DNA of 64,000 nt, taken from NCBI RefSeq assembly GCF_002162135.1, contig NZ_CP021382.1, positions 2,726,001-2,790,000 of the forward strand, given 5' to 3'. Source of the DNA: Cellvibrio sp. PSBB006 (lineage in GTDB: Bacteria > Pseudomonadota > Gammaproteobacteria > Pseudomonadales > Cellvibrionaceae). The first letter of the stretch is position 1. Every line of letters starts with the position of its first letter. Of this stretch, positions 1-7,895 are shown piece after piece. The notes under the pieces were generated by a model. The model saw only the letters and a program-made list of their open reading frames with translations. It had not been told where the DNA came from and searched no databases. Both the position numbers and the translations under genes were made by a program.

Positions 1-397
1 ACCAGCCTTCAAACATCAACATGCCCAGGCCGGCCACGCAGCCGAAGGCCAGGGGCATCCCCAGGGCCAACCCGGCGGTGATGCCGCTTTCGCGTTTATA
101 TTGCCAGGCCTTGCTCAGATCCAATTCAACACCAGCGATAAACACAAACAACATCACTGCCCACCAGGCAATACCGTTAAGCGCGGTGACCACCGAGGGG
201 TTAAAGACAAAGGCGTAGTAGTCAGGGAAGAAGGCACCGAGAATGCCCGGCCCCAGCAAAATGCCGGTGATAATCTGCACCACCACCAGCGGTGCCCAGT
301 AATCTGTTTTTCCAACGCGCCAGATGAAATAAGGCACGGTGAAGATAATCGTCATGGCAATCAGGAAGATTTCCGTGGTGTTCATGGCATGAGGCAT
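1..397 (-). CDS. Na+/H+ antiporter (CPA2-type), N-terminal part, cut by window edge
   Basis: The gene reads leftward off the window, so only about 132 N-terminal residues are present. I translated it by hand. It starts MPHAMNTTEIFLIAM at 397, with an in-frame TAG just upstream at 412-410; a second Met (385) is an equally plausible start because neither has a clear ribosome site. The peptide has four hydrophobic segments and the order typical of cation:proton antiporters of the CPA2/Kef type: a first helix, then VVVQIITGILLGPGILG, then WWAVMLFVFIAGVELDL, where an acidic residue follows GV. Such proteins exchange Na+ or K+ for H+ across the inner membrane. It is divergent from glnA with about 590 bases between them. 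Ion specificity cannot be judged from the fragment. Confidence 0.72.
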   Translation of the reverse strand, partial: MPHAMNTTEIFLIAMTIIFTVPYFIWRVGKTDYWAPLVVVQIITGILLGPGILGAFFPDYYAFVFNPSVVTALNGIAWWAVMLFVFIAGVELDLSKAWQYKRESGITAGLALGMPLAFGCVAGLGMLMFEGW

Positions 398-728
398 GGC
401 TAATCCAGGCTATTTTTTAGGGGAATAAAGTGACAGAACATCACAACCGATAAACCGTGCAGCGAATCTCCACCGTGCATGGCGCCGCCTTTCTACAAAG
501 CCGGGCGGGTGGCGGTCAATTGTTTAAAGCTATCCCCGCGATAGCCTGGACGTGCTCACAGACGCCGGAACGCAACCCCAAGTGCCCCCAAGTGCCAAAG
601 TAGGGATTTATTTGTGCTGGGAGCTTGACGATGAATCACCGGAAAGCCTACTGTTGGCGCGCTAAAAAGAAGTTGAGAGATTTTAAAGCAAGGGATGGTG
701 GATACCATCTACCCCGCCGCTCAATTTG
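398..728. other. intergenic region between antiporter and glnA control region
   Basis: No convincing gene is visible. There is a short direct repeat (CCCCAAGTGC twice, about 574-594) and a small inverted repeat around GATGGTGGATACCATC (about 694-709). The promoter of the antiporter gene should lie here, but I could not identify one. The glnA enhancer sites begin at 729. Confidence 0.5.
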
Positions 729-743
729 GCACCAAAAAAGTGC
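729..743 (+). promoter_or_regulatory. NtrC-binding site 1 for glnA
   Basis: GCACCAAAAAAGTGC has the GCAC-N7-GTGC architecture of NtrC (NRI) sites. Its centre (736) is 139 bases upstream of the start of transcription predicted from the sigma-54 promoter. In E. coli glnAp2 the distal site is centred near -140. Confidence 0.8.
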
Positions 744-758
744 AAAGCAAAAATCGTG

Positions 759-774
759 TGCAATATTTTGGTGC
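759..774 (+). promoter_or_regulatory. NtrC-binding site 2 for glnA
   Basis: TGCAATATTTTGGTGC matches the NtrC consensus TGCAC-N5-TGGTGCA with one weak position in the left arm (GCAA instead of GCAC). It is centred at 767, about -108, and 31 bases (three helical turns) from site 1, the E. coli spacing. Confidence 0.75.
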
Positions 775-848
775 TTTTGATAAAAAAGCTTGGGTCCCAA
801 TCTTCCGCAAAGCCTGATTTTTACAAGCCCGTTGCTATTTCTCCGAGA

Positions 849-863
849 TGGCATATATTTTGC
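849..863 (+). promoter_or_regulatory. sigma-54 promoter of glnA
   Basis: TGGCATATATTTTGC carries the invariant GG and GC ten bases apart (GG 850-851, GC 862-863). It predicts a transcription start near 875 and a 5' leader of about 113 bases. Together with the two NtrC sites it makes a complete nitrogen-regulated promoter. Confidence 0.82.
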
Positions 864-987
864 CCCTTTTCGGACACCCTGGTTCTCGCTCTGCTCGCTA
901 CCGGGGTGGCGAGGTGGAAAGAGCGCGGGATAAAAATGATTACTGACTTGTAGCTATGGTGGCTACTCATTTACTTGGAGGCATTCA

Positions 988-2388
988 ATGTCTAAGACTC
1001 TGGACTTGATCAAAGAACACGAAGCGCGCTGGATCGACCTGCGCTTTACCGATACCAAAGGTAAAGAGCAACACGTTACCTACCCCGCCAACGTCGTAAA
1101 CGACACCTTCTTTGAAGAAGGCAAAATGTTCGATGGTTCATCTATCGCCGGCTGGAAAGGCATCAACGAATCCGACATGATCCTGATGCCGGACGATTCT
1201 ACCGCTATGCTGGACCCTTTCTACGACGAAGCAACCATCATCGTGCGTTGCGACATCGTTGAACCTGCCACCATGCAAGGCTACGACCGCGACCCACGCT
1301 CTATCGGCCGTCGCGCTGAAGAGTACCTGAAGTCCACCGGCCTGGGCGACAAAGCCCTGTTTGGTCCGGAGCCTGAATTCTTCATCTTCGACAGCGTTCA
1401 CTACGCCAGCACCATGGGCGGCGCGTTCTACAAGATCAAATCTGAAGAAGCCGCCTGGGACTCAGGTGCTGACACCGAAGGTAAAACCGGCCACGCACCA
1501 CGCGTAAAAGGTGGTTACTTCCCGGTTGCGCCGATCGACTCTCTGCACGACATCCGTGCCGCCATGTGTAATGCCATGGAAGCTATGGGCCTGGAAATCG
1601 AAGTTCACCACCACGAAGTGGCTAACGCCGGTCAGTGTGAAATCGGTGTTGGCGCCAACACCCTGGTGAAAAAAGCGGACGAAGTACAGATCCTGAAGTA
1701 CTGCGTACACAACGTTGCTCACCAGTACGGTAAAACCGCTACTTTTATGCCGAAGCCGCTGATTGGCGACAACGGTTCAGGTATGCACGTTCACCAGTCT
1801 TTCTCTAAAGCTGGCGTTAACCAGTTTGCCGGTGATGCTTATGCTGGCCTGAGCGAAACTGCCCTGTACTACATCGGCGGTATCATCAAGCACGCTAAAT
1901 CACTGAATGCTTTCTGTAACGCGTCTACCAACTCCTACAAGCGTCTGGTTCCAGGCTTCGAAGCGCCGGTAATGCTGGCTTACTCTGCCCGTAACCGTTC
2001 TGCTTCTATCCGTGTTCCGTTCGTATCTGGCGCCAAAGCCAAGCGTATCGAAACCCGTTTCCCTGACCCGACAGCTAACCCATACCTGGCGTTCGCTGCT
2101 CTGTTGATGGCGGGTATCGACGGCGTTCAGAACAAGATTCACCCTGGCGACCCAGCGACTAAAGATTTGTACGACCTGGAGCCAGAAGAAGAAGCGGAAA
2201 TCCCGACCGTTTGTGCCAGCCTGGAAGAAGCACTGCTGTCTCTGGAAGCTGACCACGACTACCTGACTGCTGGCGGCGTGTTCACCAAAGACTTCATCGA
2301 TTCTTACATCGCGCTGAAGCGTGCCGACATTCAACGTGTTGACATGACTCCGCACCCGGTAGAATTCGAACTCTACTACAGCGTGTAA
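988..2388 (+). CDS. glnA: type I glutamine synthetase
   Basis: It forms glutamine from glutamate, ammonia and ATP as a cytosolic dodecamer and is the main entry of ammonium into metabolism. The 466-residue product is close to the 469 residues of E. coli GlnA. Visible landmarks are the N-terminal [10 protein letters not shown] segment, the metal and glutamate site motifs ([27 protein letters not shown]) and the adenylylation loop DLYDLEPEE, with the modified tyrosine at residue 395. The start is set by GGAG at 977-980, seven bases before the ATG. Transcription is expected from the NtrC/sigma-54 promoter upstream. Two hairpins follow, the second a normal terminator, so glnA is its own unit, separate from ntrBC. 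The loop suggests GlnE-type control of activity. Confidence 0.98.
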   Translation: MSKTLDLIKEHEARWIDLRFTDTKGKEQHVTYPANVVNDTFFEEGKMFDGSSIAGWKGINESDMILMPDDSTAMLDPFYDEATIIVRCDIVEPATMQGYDRDPRSIGRRAEEYLKSTGLGDKALFGPEPEFFIFDSVHYASTMGGAFYKIKSEEAAWDSGADTEGKTGHAPRVKGGYFPVAPIDSLHDIRAAMCNAMEAMGLEIEVHHHEVANAGQCEIGVGANTLVKKADEVQILKYCVHNVAHQYGKTATFMPKPLIGDNGSGMHVHQSFSKAGVNQFAGDAYAGLSETALYYIGGIIKHAKSLNAFCNASTNSYKRLVPGFEAPVMLAYSARNRSASIRVPFVSGAKAKRIETRFPDPTANPYLAFAALLMAGIDGVQNKIHPGDPATKDLYDLEPEEEAEIPTVCASLEEALLSLEADHDYLTAGGVFTKDFIDSYIALKRADIQRVDMTPHPVEFELYYSV

Positions 2389-2396
2389 ACCTGCCG

Positions 2397-2422
2397 GCAT
2401 CACCTGCTCCGGCAGGTGATGC
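2397..2422 (+). terminator. hairpin just after glnA
   Basis: A perfect 11-bp inverted repeat (GCATCACCTGC / GCAGGTGATGC) with a 4-base loop begins 8 bases after the glnA stop. It lacks a T-run, so it may protect the mRNA 3' end rather than terminate; the true terminator follows 25 bases later. Confidence 0.55.
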
Positions 2423-2446
2423 AAGTTGGTTAATGGATTACGTAAG

Positions 2447-2480
2447 GCCCGTTCAGTCACCTGAACGGGCTTTTTCTTTT
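2447..2480 (+). terminator. Rho-independent terminator of glnA
   Basis: A 10-bp stem (GCCCGTTCAG / CTGAACGGGC) with loop TCAC is followed directly by TTTTTCTTTT. It separates glnA from the DUF4124 gene. Confidence 0.9.
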
Positions 2481-2525
2481 GCGGCGGCGGGAGTAATCTT
2501 GCTGAAATCGTTTGAGGAAGCACCT

Positions 2526-3092
2526 ATGCCCGTCCGTCCGTTCCTGTGTTTACTCCTTGCTCTTGCCCTGACCGCCAGCGCCAGCGCCAGTGCCAGTGCA
2601 CAAATCTATAAAACCGTCGACAAGGACGGCAAGGTCATCTACACCGATAAGCCCCGCGGCGATCAACCCGCAGAAGCGGTGGATCTCCCACCCATCAACA
2701 CCCTGCCACCCGAAAACGCCGACAATTTTCCAGAACCCCGGCAAGATAATCAGCAGGAAGCCATCAACTATCAGGTAAACATCATCAGCCCCCGCGAGAA
2801 TGTAACTATTCCGCCAGGGCAAAGGGATTTGGGGATCGCTATCACGCTCAACCCGCCCCTGGCCGGTGATCACTGGCTGCTTTACTTTATGAACGGTGAA
2901 TTGCTGGAAGAGACTCGCGATAGCAACATTGTGGTGCAGGATGTCTTTCGCGGTAGCCACACGCTGGAAGTCGAAGTTATCGATAGCAATGGCAACTCCC
3001 TGGGCAAGTCTGCCCCGGTCGTCGTCAATGTCATTCGCCCCACCGTTAAACAGCAAACTGCCCCTACGCCGAAACCCAAGCCCAAGACATAA
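2526..3092 (+). CDS. exported DUF4124 domain protein
   Basis: It encodes 188 residues with a cleavable signal peptide (hydrophobic FLCLLLALALTA, then an ASASASASAQ stretch ending at the likely cleavage site). The N-terminal DUF4124 motif IYKTVDKDGKVIYTDKPRGDQ follows, then a region with a beta-sandwich look (GDHWLLYFMNGELLEE ... HTLEVEVIDSNGNSLG) and a Pro/Lys tail. The family's role is unknown; its position beside glnA and ntrBC is shared with Pseudomonas. ATG 2526 is preferred because GAGGAAG sits five bases upstream; an in-frame start at 2433 would lie before the glnA terminator. The repeated GCCAGC/GCCAGT codons in the signal peptide are a small slippage-prone repeat. Confidence 0.88.
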   Translation: MPVRPFLCLLLALALTASASASASAQIYKTVDKDGKVIYTDKPRGDQPAEAVDLPPINTLPPENADNFPEPRQDNQQEAINYQVNIISPRENVTIPPGQRDLGIAITLNPPLAGDHWLLYFMNGELLEETRDSNIVVQDVFRGSHTLEVEVIDSNGNSLGKSAPVVVNVIRPTVKQQTAPTPKPKPKT

Positions 3093-3124
3093 TGCGCCAT
3101 ATGCCCAAGCCCTAAAAGCGGGCA

Positions 3125-3139
3125 GCACCAACTTGGTGC
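3125..3139 (+). promoter_or_regulatory. NtrC-binding site upstream of ntrBC
   Basis: GCACCAACTTGGTGC is a perfect 15-base palindrome with GCAC-N7-GTGC spacing. Its centre is at about -97 from the start predicted by the sigma-54 promoter at 3202-3218. It suggests autoregulation of ntrBC by NtrC. Confidence 0.8.
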
Positions 3140-3201
3140 AAAACCCGCTCACACCAACTAGACTCACCACTGAAAACGCCTAAAAACAAGCACTTCTTAA
3201 T

Positions 3202-3218
3202 TTGGTTTGCTTTTTGCA
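3202..3218 (+). promoter_or_regulatory. sigma-54 promoter of ntrBC
   Basis: TTGGTTTGCTTTTTGCA has GG at 3204-3205, exactly ten bases, then GC at 3216-3217. The -12 element TTGCA is optimal and the -24 element (TTGG) lacks the usual CA. The predicted start is near 3229, leaving about 64 bases to the preferred ntrB start. Confidence 0.65.
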
Positions 3219-3292
3219 TAGGTGATGCACACAGACCAAGCACACGAGCGGGCATGTGCCCAGTGCCAAGGCATTCAGGAGTTAATGAATCG

Positions 3293-4366
3293 GTGAGCCC
3301 TCGCGATCTTCACAAACCGCTGCTCGACAGCCTCAGTACAGCCATTATTCTGGTGGACGGCGATCTGCTCCTGCGCCATATGAATCCGGCTGCCGAAGCC
3401 TTACTGTCGATGAGCTGTGAACGCAATATCGGCGAGCCCATCACCTACTTCTTCCACGAATCCAACGAAACCGAAAAACAACTCAAACTCGCCGCCGTTC
3501 AGGCTAATCACTACACCAAGCGCCATGCTGAATGGCAGCTGCTCAGCGGTGGCCATATCACCGTGGATTACACGGTGACGCCCTTTGGCGACCACGAAGG
3601 CCTGATCATCGAAATCCTGCCAATTGACCGCCTGCTGCGTATCAGCCGCGAGGAGATGCTGGCCTCATCCCACGAGACCACGCGCAACCTGATTCGCGGC
3701 ATGGCCCATGAGATCAAGAATCCACTGGGCGGTATTCGCGGAGCCGCCCAATTGCTGGCGCGGGAACTGCCGGACAGCGGCTTGCAGGAGTACACCAATA
3801 TCATCATCGACGAGGCAGATCGCCTGCGTAACCTCGTTGATCGTATGCTCGGCCCCAACCAGCTGCCACAGCACAAGCAACTCAACATCCACGAAGCGCT
3901 GGAGCGAGTGGCAACCATCATCCACGCCGAAAGCAACGATGCGGTCAAGATCGTGCGCGATTACGACCCCAGTATTCCGGACATCATGGGCGACAAGGAG
4001 CTGCTGATTCAGGCGTTCCTGAACATCGTGCGCAACGCCATGCAGGCATTGCTTGAGGCGGGCATGATCGATGGGGTGATTCGCCTGCGTACCCGCATCC
4101 AACGGCAATTCACTATCGGGCGCCGCCATCATCCGCTGGTGTGCCGCGTCGACATCCTGGACAACGGCCCCGGTATTCCCCAGGACATGATCGAAAACAT
4201 TTTCTACCCCATGATCTCCGGGCGCGCTGAAGGCACCGGACTGGGCTTAACGATTTCGCAACACCTTATCCATCAACACCACGGCCTTATCGAGTGCCAG
4301 AGTGAGCCGGGCCAAACCCGTTTCACTCTCTACCTACCAATGGAAGTACAACATGCAGAAGTCTAA
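3293..4366 (+). CDS. ntrB: nitrogen regulation sensor kinase NtrB
   Basis: This cytosolic histidine kinase phosphorylates or dephosphorylates NtrC depending on PII signals. From the GTG at 3293 the product has 357 residues: a PAS domain (about 5-120), the phospho-acceptor helix RGMAHEIKNPLGG with His139 (the same number as in E. coli NtrB), an N box (NIVRNAMQAL), a DNGPGI G1 box and a GTGLGL G2 box. I prefer GTG 3293 to ATG 3254 because AGGAG lies at 3277-3281, the His numbering matches, and homologues start close to the LLDSLSTA segment; the spacing of 11 is somewhat long. A tiny ATG-AAT-CGG-TGA reading frame overlaps the GTG. It overlaps ntrC by 14 bases. Confidence 0.93.
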   Translation: MSPRDLHKPLLDSLSTAIILVDGDLLLRHMNPAAEALLSMSCERNIGEPITYFFHESNETEKQLKLAAVQANHYTKRHAEWQLLSGGHITVDYTVTPFGDHEGLIIEILPIDRLLRISREEMLASSHETTRNLIRGMAHEIKNPLGGIRGAAQLLARELPDSGLQEYTNIIIDEADRLRNLVDRMLGPNQLPQHKQLNIHEALERVATIIHAESNDAVKIVRDYDPSIPDIMGDKELLIQAFLNIVRNAMQALLEAGMIDGVIRLRTRIQRQFTIGRRHHPLVCRVDILDNGPGIPQDMIENIFYPMISGRAEGTGLGLTISQHLIHQHHGLIECQSEPGQTRFTLYLPMEVQHAEV

Positions 4367-5771
4367 TCGTGTCTGGATTATTGATGATGATCGCTCCATC
4401 CGCTGGGTGCTGGAAAAGGCCCTGCAACAAGCCAACATTGACACGCGGGTATTTGACTCGGGTGACAGTGCGCTGAGCCAACTGAACCGCGAAGTGCCCG
4501 ATGCCATTATCAGCGACATCCGCATGCCCGGGATGGATGGTCTGGCGCTGCTGACCAATCTGCACTCCAATCATCCGCAGGTGCCGATCATCATCATGAC
4601 GGCGCATTCGGATCTGGACAGTGCGGTAGCGGCTTATCAGGGTGGCGCTTTTGAGTATCTGCCCAAGCCCTTCGACGTGGATGACGCCGTAGCTGTGACC
4701 CAGCGCGCCCTGGCTCATGCCCAGGAACAGAAGAGCGAACACACCAGTGTGGCGAGCATCGATGCCAACACCGAGATCATCGGTGAAGCGCCGGCCATGC
4801 AGGAAGTTTTCCGTGCAATCGGTCGCTTGTCCCAATCCAACATCACCGTATTGATCAATGGCCAGTCCGGTACCGGTAAAGAGCTGGTGGCACGCGCTCT
4901 GCACCGCCACAGCCCGCGCCGCAACGGTCCGTTCATTGCGCTGAACATGGCCGCGATCCCTAAAGATCTGATGGAATCCGAGTTGTTTGGCCATGAGAAA
5001 GGCGCCTTTACCGGAGCTGCCTCGCAACGCCAGGGGCGGTTTGAGCAAGCTAACGGCGGCTCGCTGTTTCTCGACGAAATTGGCGATATGCCGGCGGAAA
5101 CCCAGACCCGTTTACTGCGCGTGCTGGCCGATGGCGAGTTCTACCGCGTTGGTGGTCATACGCCGATCAAGGTGGATGTGCGCATCATCGCCGCCACCCA
5201 CCAGAACCTCGAACATCTGGTGGCGGAGAACCGCTTCCGTGAAGACTTGTTCCATCGTCTGAACGTGATCCGGATTCATATCCCCAAGCTCGCCAATCGC
5301 CGCGAGGATATTCCCAAGCTGGCGCGCTTCTTCCTGCATAAAGCCGCTACCGAATTGAATGTGGACCCGAAAGTGTTGCTGCCGGAAACCGAAGAGTTTT
5401 TCTGTTCCCTGCAATGGCCAGGCAACGTGCGCCAATTGGAGAATACCTGCCGCTGGATTACCGTGATGGCATCCGGCCGGGAAGTGCATATTGAAGACTT
5501 ACCGCCGGAACTGCTGGACCATAAAGAAGGCAGCACACCGGCGGACGATTGGGAAAAAGCCTTACGCCACTGGGCCGATCAGGCTTTGGCACGCGGTCAC
5601 CACCAGTTGCTCAGCGAAGCGGTACCAACCTTTGAGCGCGCACTGATTGAAACCGCACTCAAATACACCGCCGGGCGCAAACGCGACGCTGCCAATCTGC
5701 TCGGCTGGGGCCGCAATACCCTGACCCGCAAACTGAAAGACCTGGGCATGTCCGGCGGTACCGAAGAATAA
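4353..5771 (+). CDS. ntrC: nitrogen response regulator NtrC
   Basis: It is an enhancer-binding protein that activates sigma-54 RNA polymerase at nitrogen-starvation promoters, here probably glnA and ntrBC themselves. The 472 residues comprise a receiver domain with phospho-acceptor Asp55 (ISDIRMPGMDG), an AAA+ domain with Walker A GQSGTGKE and the sigma-54 contact loop GAFTGA, and a C-terminal Fis-type helix-turn-helix (AANLLGWGRNTLTRKL). ATG 4353 has GGAAG six bases upstream; a longer frame from 4302 lies inside ntrB. Translation is probably coupled to ntrB. Confidence 0.97.
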   Translation: MQKSNRVWIIDDDRSIRWVLEKALQQANIDTRVFDSGDSALSQLNREVPDAIISDIRMPGMDGLALLTNLHSNHPQVPIIIMTAHSDLDSAVAAYQGGAFEYLPKPFDVDDAVAVTQRALAHAQEQKSEHTSVASIDANTEIIGEAPAMQEVFRAIGRLSQSNITVLINGQSGTGKELVARALHRHSPRRNGPFIALNMAAIPKDLMESELFGHEKGAFTGAASQRQGRFEQANGGSLFLDEIGDMPAETQTRLLRVLADGEFYRVGGHTPIKVDVRIIAATHQNLEHLVAENRFREDLFHRLNVIRIHIPKLANRREDIPKLARFFLHKAATELNVDPKVLLPETEEFFCSLQWPGNVRQLENTCRWITVMASGREVHIEDLPPELLDHKEGSTPADDWEKALRHWADQALARGHHQLLSEAVPTFERALIETALKYTAGRKRDAANLLGWGRNTLTRKLKDLGMSGGTEE

Positions 5772-5781
5772 CGTTTCCTCC

Positions 5782-5814
5782 GTAGGTCGGATTAGCCGCC
5801 AGGCGTAATCCGAC
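5782..5814 (+). repeat. REP-like palindromic repeat, copy A
   Basis: It starts GTAGGTCGGATTAGCC, ends GGCGTAATCCGAC, and can fold into a long imperfect hairpin. It lies 10 bases after the ntrC stop. The reverse complement of copy B (5859-5891) matches it at all but two of 33 positions, so A and B form an inverted pair. Copies C (13406) and D (47269) belong to the same family. Confidence 0.85.
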
Positions 5815-5858
5815 AGTTTCTCGCCGAAGTATCGTGCATCTCTTCGTAGGAATAACGC

Positions 5859-5891
5859 GTCGGATTAAGCCTTGCGGCTAATCCGACCTAC
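5859..5891 (-). repeat. REP-like palindromic repeat, copy B
   Basis: It reads GTCGGATTAAGCC ... GGCTAATCCGACCTAC, inverted relative to copy A and separated from it by 44 bases. The pair resembles the head-to-head REP doublets (BIMEs) of other gammaproteobacteria and could act as the 3' end of the ntrBC message. Confidence 0.85.
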
Positions 5892-5958
5892 GGGATTTGT
5901 CGCTGTTAACAACATTCCTCATCCTAAACTTTATCTTCCAAACACTTGGTTATAACCC

Positions 5959-5985
5959 TTAATGTTTTATTGACTATGCCGTTAA
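5959..5985 (+). promoter_or_regulatory. possible sigma-28 (FliA) promoter of the first chemoreceptor gene
   Basis: TTAA, 15 bases, then GCCGTTAA resembles the flagellar sigma factor consensus TAAA-N15-GCCGATAA: seven of eight bases match in the -10 element, but the -35 is weaker. It lies about 140 bases before the chemoreceptor start. Chemoreceptor genes are often FliA-dependent; the call rests on this weak match. Confidence 0.35.
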
Positions 5986-6134
5986 CCCAACTAGGCTAAT
6001 CAATAACGACAGTGGTTTTCGCGCACCCGGAAACATTCTTATAAACCACCGCACGGGATTGTTTTTGTCTGCCTTATCCCGGCCCGCCAGACCTCGGCGG
6101 ACACCTGAATAATAAAAAATCGGAGTATGAAAAG

Positions 6135-7625
6135 ATGGTTGAACGTTCTCTGCTCACCAAATTGATGGGCTGGCTGAGCGCCGCCATGGTTTTGATTGCC
6201 ATGATCGTGGCCTTTGCCAACTACCGCATTGCCGCCAACGAACTACAGGAAAAATTTACCCACGACAGCCAGACCATGATCGAGTTGACTAACTCCTCCT
6301 TACTGGAAGCCGTGTTCGCCTATGATTTCCAGCAGATTGAAGCCATTGCCAAATCCCTGGTCAATACCTCGCTCATCACTGGCATCAACATTGTGGATCA
6401 TCGTGGCAAAGCACTGGCCACAGCCCAGGATGCCCAGCTCGGCGACGGCCAGGTTCCCCACACCGCCATTCCGATTGTGTACAACGGCAGCAATATCGGC
6501 AGCTACGACATTACTTTCTCCACCCATGAAGTCGACCAGGTACTGAGCAGCCAGGTTAAGAACAATATTTTGGTCGTGGTTTTGCTGCTGTTGGCAAGTC
6601 TGGGGACAGTGTACGTGCTGACCCGCCGACTGGTGCTGGCACCGGTAGCCGAAGTGACCCAATCCCTCGCCTCCATCGCTGACGGCGGCGGCGATTTGAC
6701 CCGCCGTTTGTCCACCGCCCGACGCGATGAAATTGCCGCATTGGCCCACAACTTTAATCGCGTGATGGAACATATCGCCGACATCATCCGCAACGTGGTG
6801 CAGGTCAATGACAAAGTGCGCGACCACGTCCGCGATATGGCCGCTGCCACTGACAGCACCGTCACCTCCACCGGCCAACAGTTAAAAGAAATTGAATTGG
6901 TTGCCACCGCCGTGGAAGAACTGTCGGCCTCAGCCACCGAAATCGCCAAGCACGCCGGCGATACCGCTGAGCGAACCAACGCCACCAGCATCCTGGCCGA
7001 TGAAGGACACCAGGTAGTCAATCTGTCACTCAATAACGTCAACAGCCTCACCAACCAGATTGATGCAACAGCGAAGAAAATTCAGATATTGAAAGAAAAC
7101 AGTGTGAATATCGGCTCTGTGATGGAAGTGATTCGTACCATCGCCGAACAAACCAACCTGCTCGCTCTCAACGCCGCCATTGAAGCCGCGCGCGCCGGCG
7201 AACAAGGGCGCGGATTTGCGGTGGTCGCTGACGAAGTTCGCTCCCTCGCGCAAAAAACCCGCGACTCCACCGAAGAAATTGAATCGATCATTGTGCAATT
7301 GCAACGCGCGGCAGACGAAGCCCATCAATCCATGAACACCAGCACCGCCTCCGCACGCGAAACCATCGACACCGCCGCACGCGTCGGTGAAGCGCTCGAT
7401 AAAATTCGCGCGAATATCACCGTGATCAACGACATGAACCACCAGATTGCCACCGCCTCACATCAACAAAGTTCAGTCGCGGATGAGGTGAGCAAAAATA
7501 TTTCTGCGATCCACAACTTGTCCGGCAAAGTCTCGCAAAACGCCAATGTCGTCAGCGCCAGCGCCGGACACCTCACCCAGGAAAGCAGTGAGCTCAAAGA
7601 GCAGATAGACAACTTCAAGATTTAA
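6135..7625 (+). CDS. methyl-accepting chemotaxis protein
   Basis: This inner-membrane chemoreceptor would signal through CheW/CheA. The 496 residues comprise a first membrane helix (about 11-29), a periplasmic sensor region of about 110 residues containing the segment [20 protein letters not shown] typical of small receptor sensor domains, a second helix (144-163), a HAMP domain (about 164-216) and a long cytoplasmic coiled coil. The hairpin tip [20 protein letters not shown] starts near residue 338. The ligand is unknown. GGAG at 6122-6125 supports the ATG. A terminator follows, so it is monocistronic. It is not a PilJ-type receptor, since the tip has the normal [10 protein letters not shown]. 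Confidence 0.93.
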   Translation: MVERSLLTKLMGWLSAAMVLIAMIVAFANYRIAANELQEKFTHDSQTMIELTNSSLLEAVFAYDFQQIEAIAKSLVNTSLITGINIVDHRGKALATAQDAQLGDGQVPHTAIPIVYNGSNIGSYDITFSTHEVDQVLSSQVKNNILVVVLLLLASLGTVYVLTRRLVLAPVAEVTQSLASIADGGGDLTRRLSTARRDEIAALAHNFNRVMEHIADIIRNVVQVNDKVRDHVRDMAAATDSTVTSTGQQLKEIELVATAVEELSASATEIAKHAGDTAERTNATSILADEGHQVVNLSLNNVNSLTNQIDATAKKIQILKENSVNIGSVMEVIRTIAEQTNLLALNAAIEAARAGEQGRGFAVVADEVRSLAQKTRDSTEEIESIIVQLQRAADEAHQSMNTSTASARETIDTAARVGEALDKIRANITVINDMNHQIATASHQQSSVADEVSKNISAIHNLSGKVSQNANVVSASAGHLTQESSELKEQIDNFKI

Positions 7626-7647
7626 AACCAGCCAGAGCCTTGCTTGG

Positions 7648-7680
7648 GCGATATTGCGTTGCAATATCGCTTTTTTATAT
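7648..7680 (+). terminator. Rho-independent terminator after chemoreceptor gene
   Basis: A 10-bp perfect stem (GCGATATTGC / GCAATATCGC) with a GTT loop is followed by TTTTTT. Confidence 0.92.
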
Positions 7681-7895
7681 CTCCTTTTCTTCATTTAAAC
7701 TGTTTCCAAAGCAAATTCGTTTTAAGAAACTAAACTTTTCACAGAAAAAAATAAAAACCTATGCACATTATTTATAAAGACATATAAATATTGCTTTAAT
7801 TTTGCTCACCCCAAAAACATCAACTAAAGTTATCCATACCTGAACAGGATCTATCTTCACGGTACTCTCATCGTTAGTTAAACAGGACTTTAAGC

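Noticed and set aside
726..953. Plus-strand open frame of 75 codons upstream of glnA
   Set aside because: It overlaps both NtrC sites and the sigma-54 promoter, has no ribosome site and no protein-like composition.
2433..2525. Longer start for the DUF4124 protein
   Set aside because: It would begin upstream of the glnA terminator and put a non-signal sequence before a clear signal peptide; ATG 2526 has a good ribosome site.
7822..7850. Possible sigma-28 promoter before the second chemoreceptor
   Set aside because: TAAAGTT is a good -35, but no GCCGATAA-like element lies at the correct spacing.
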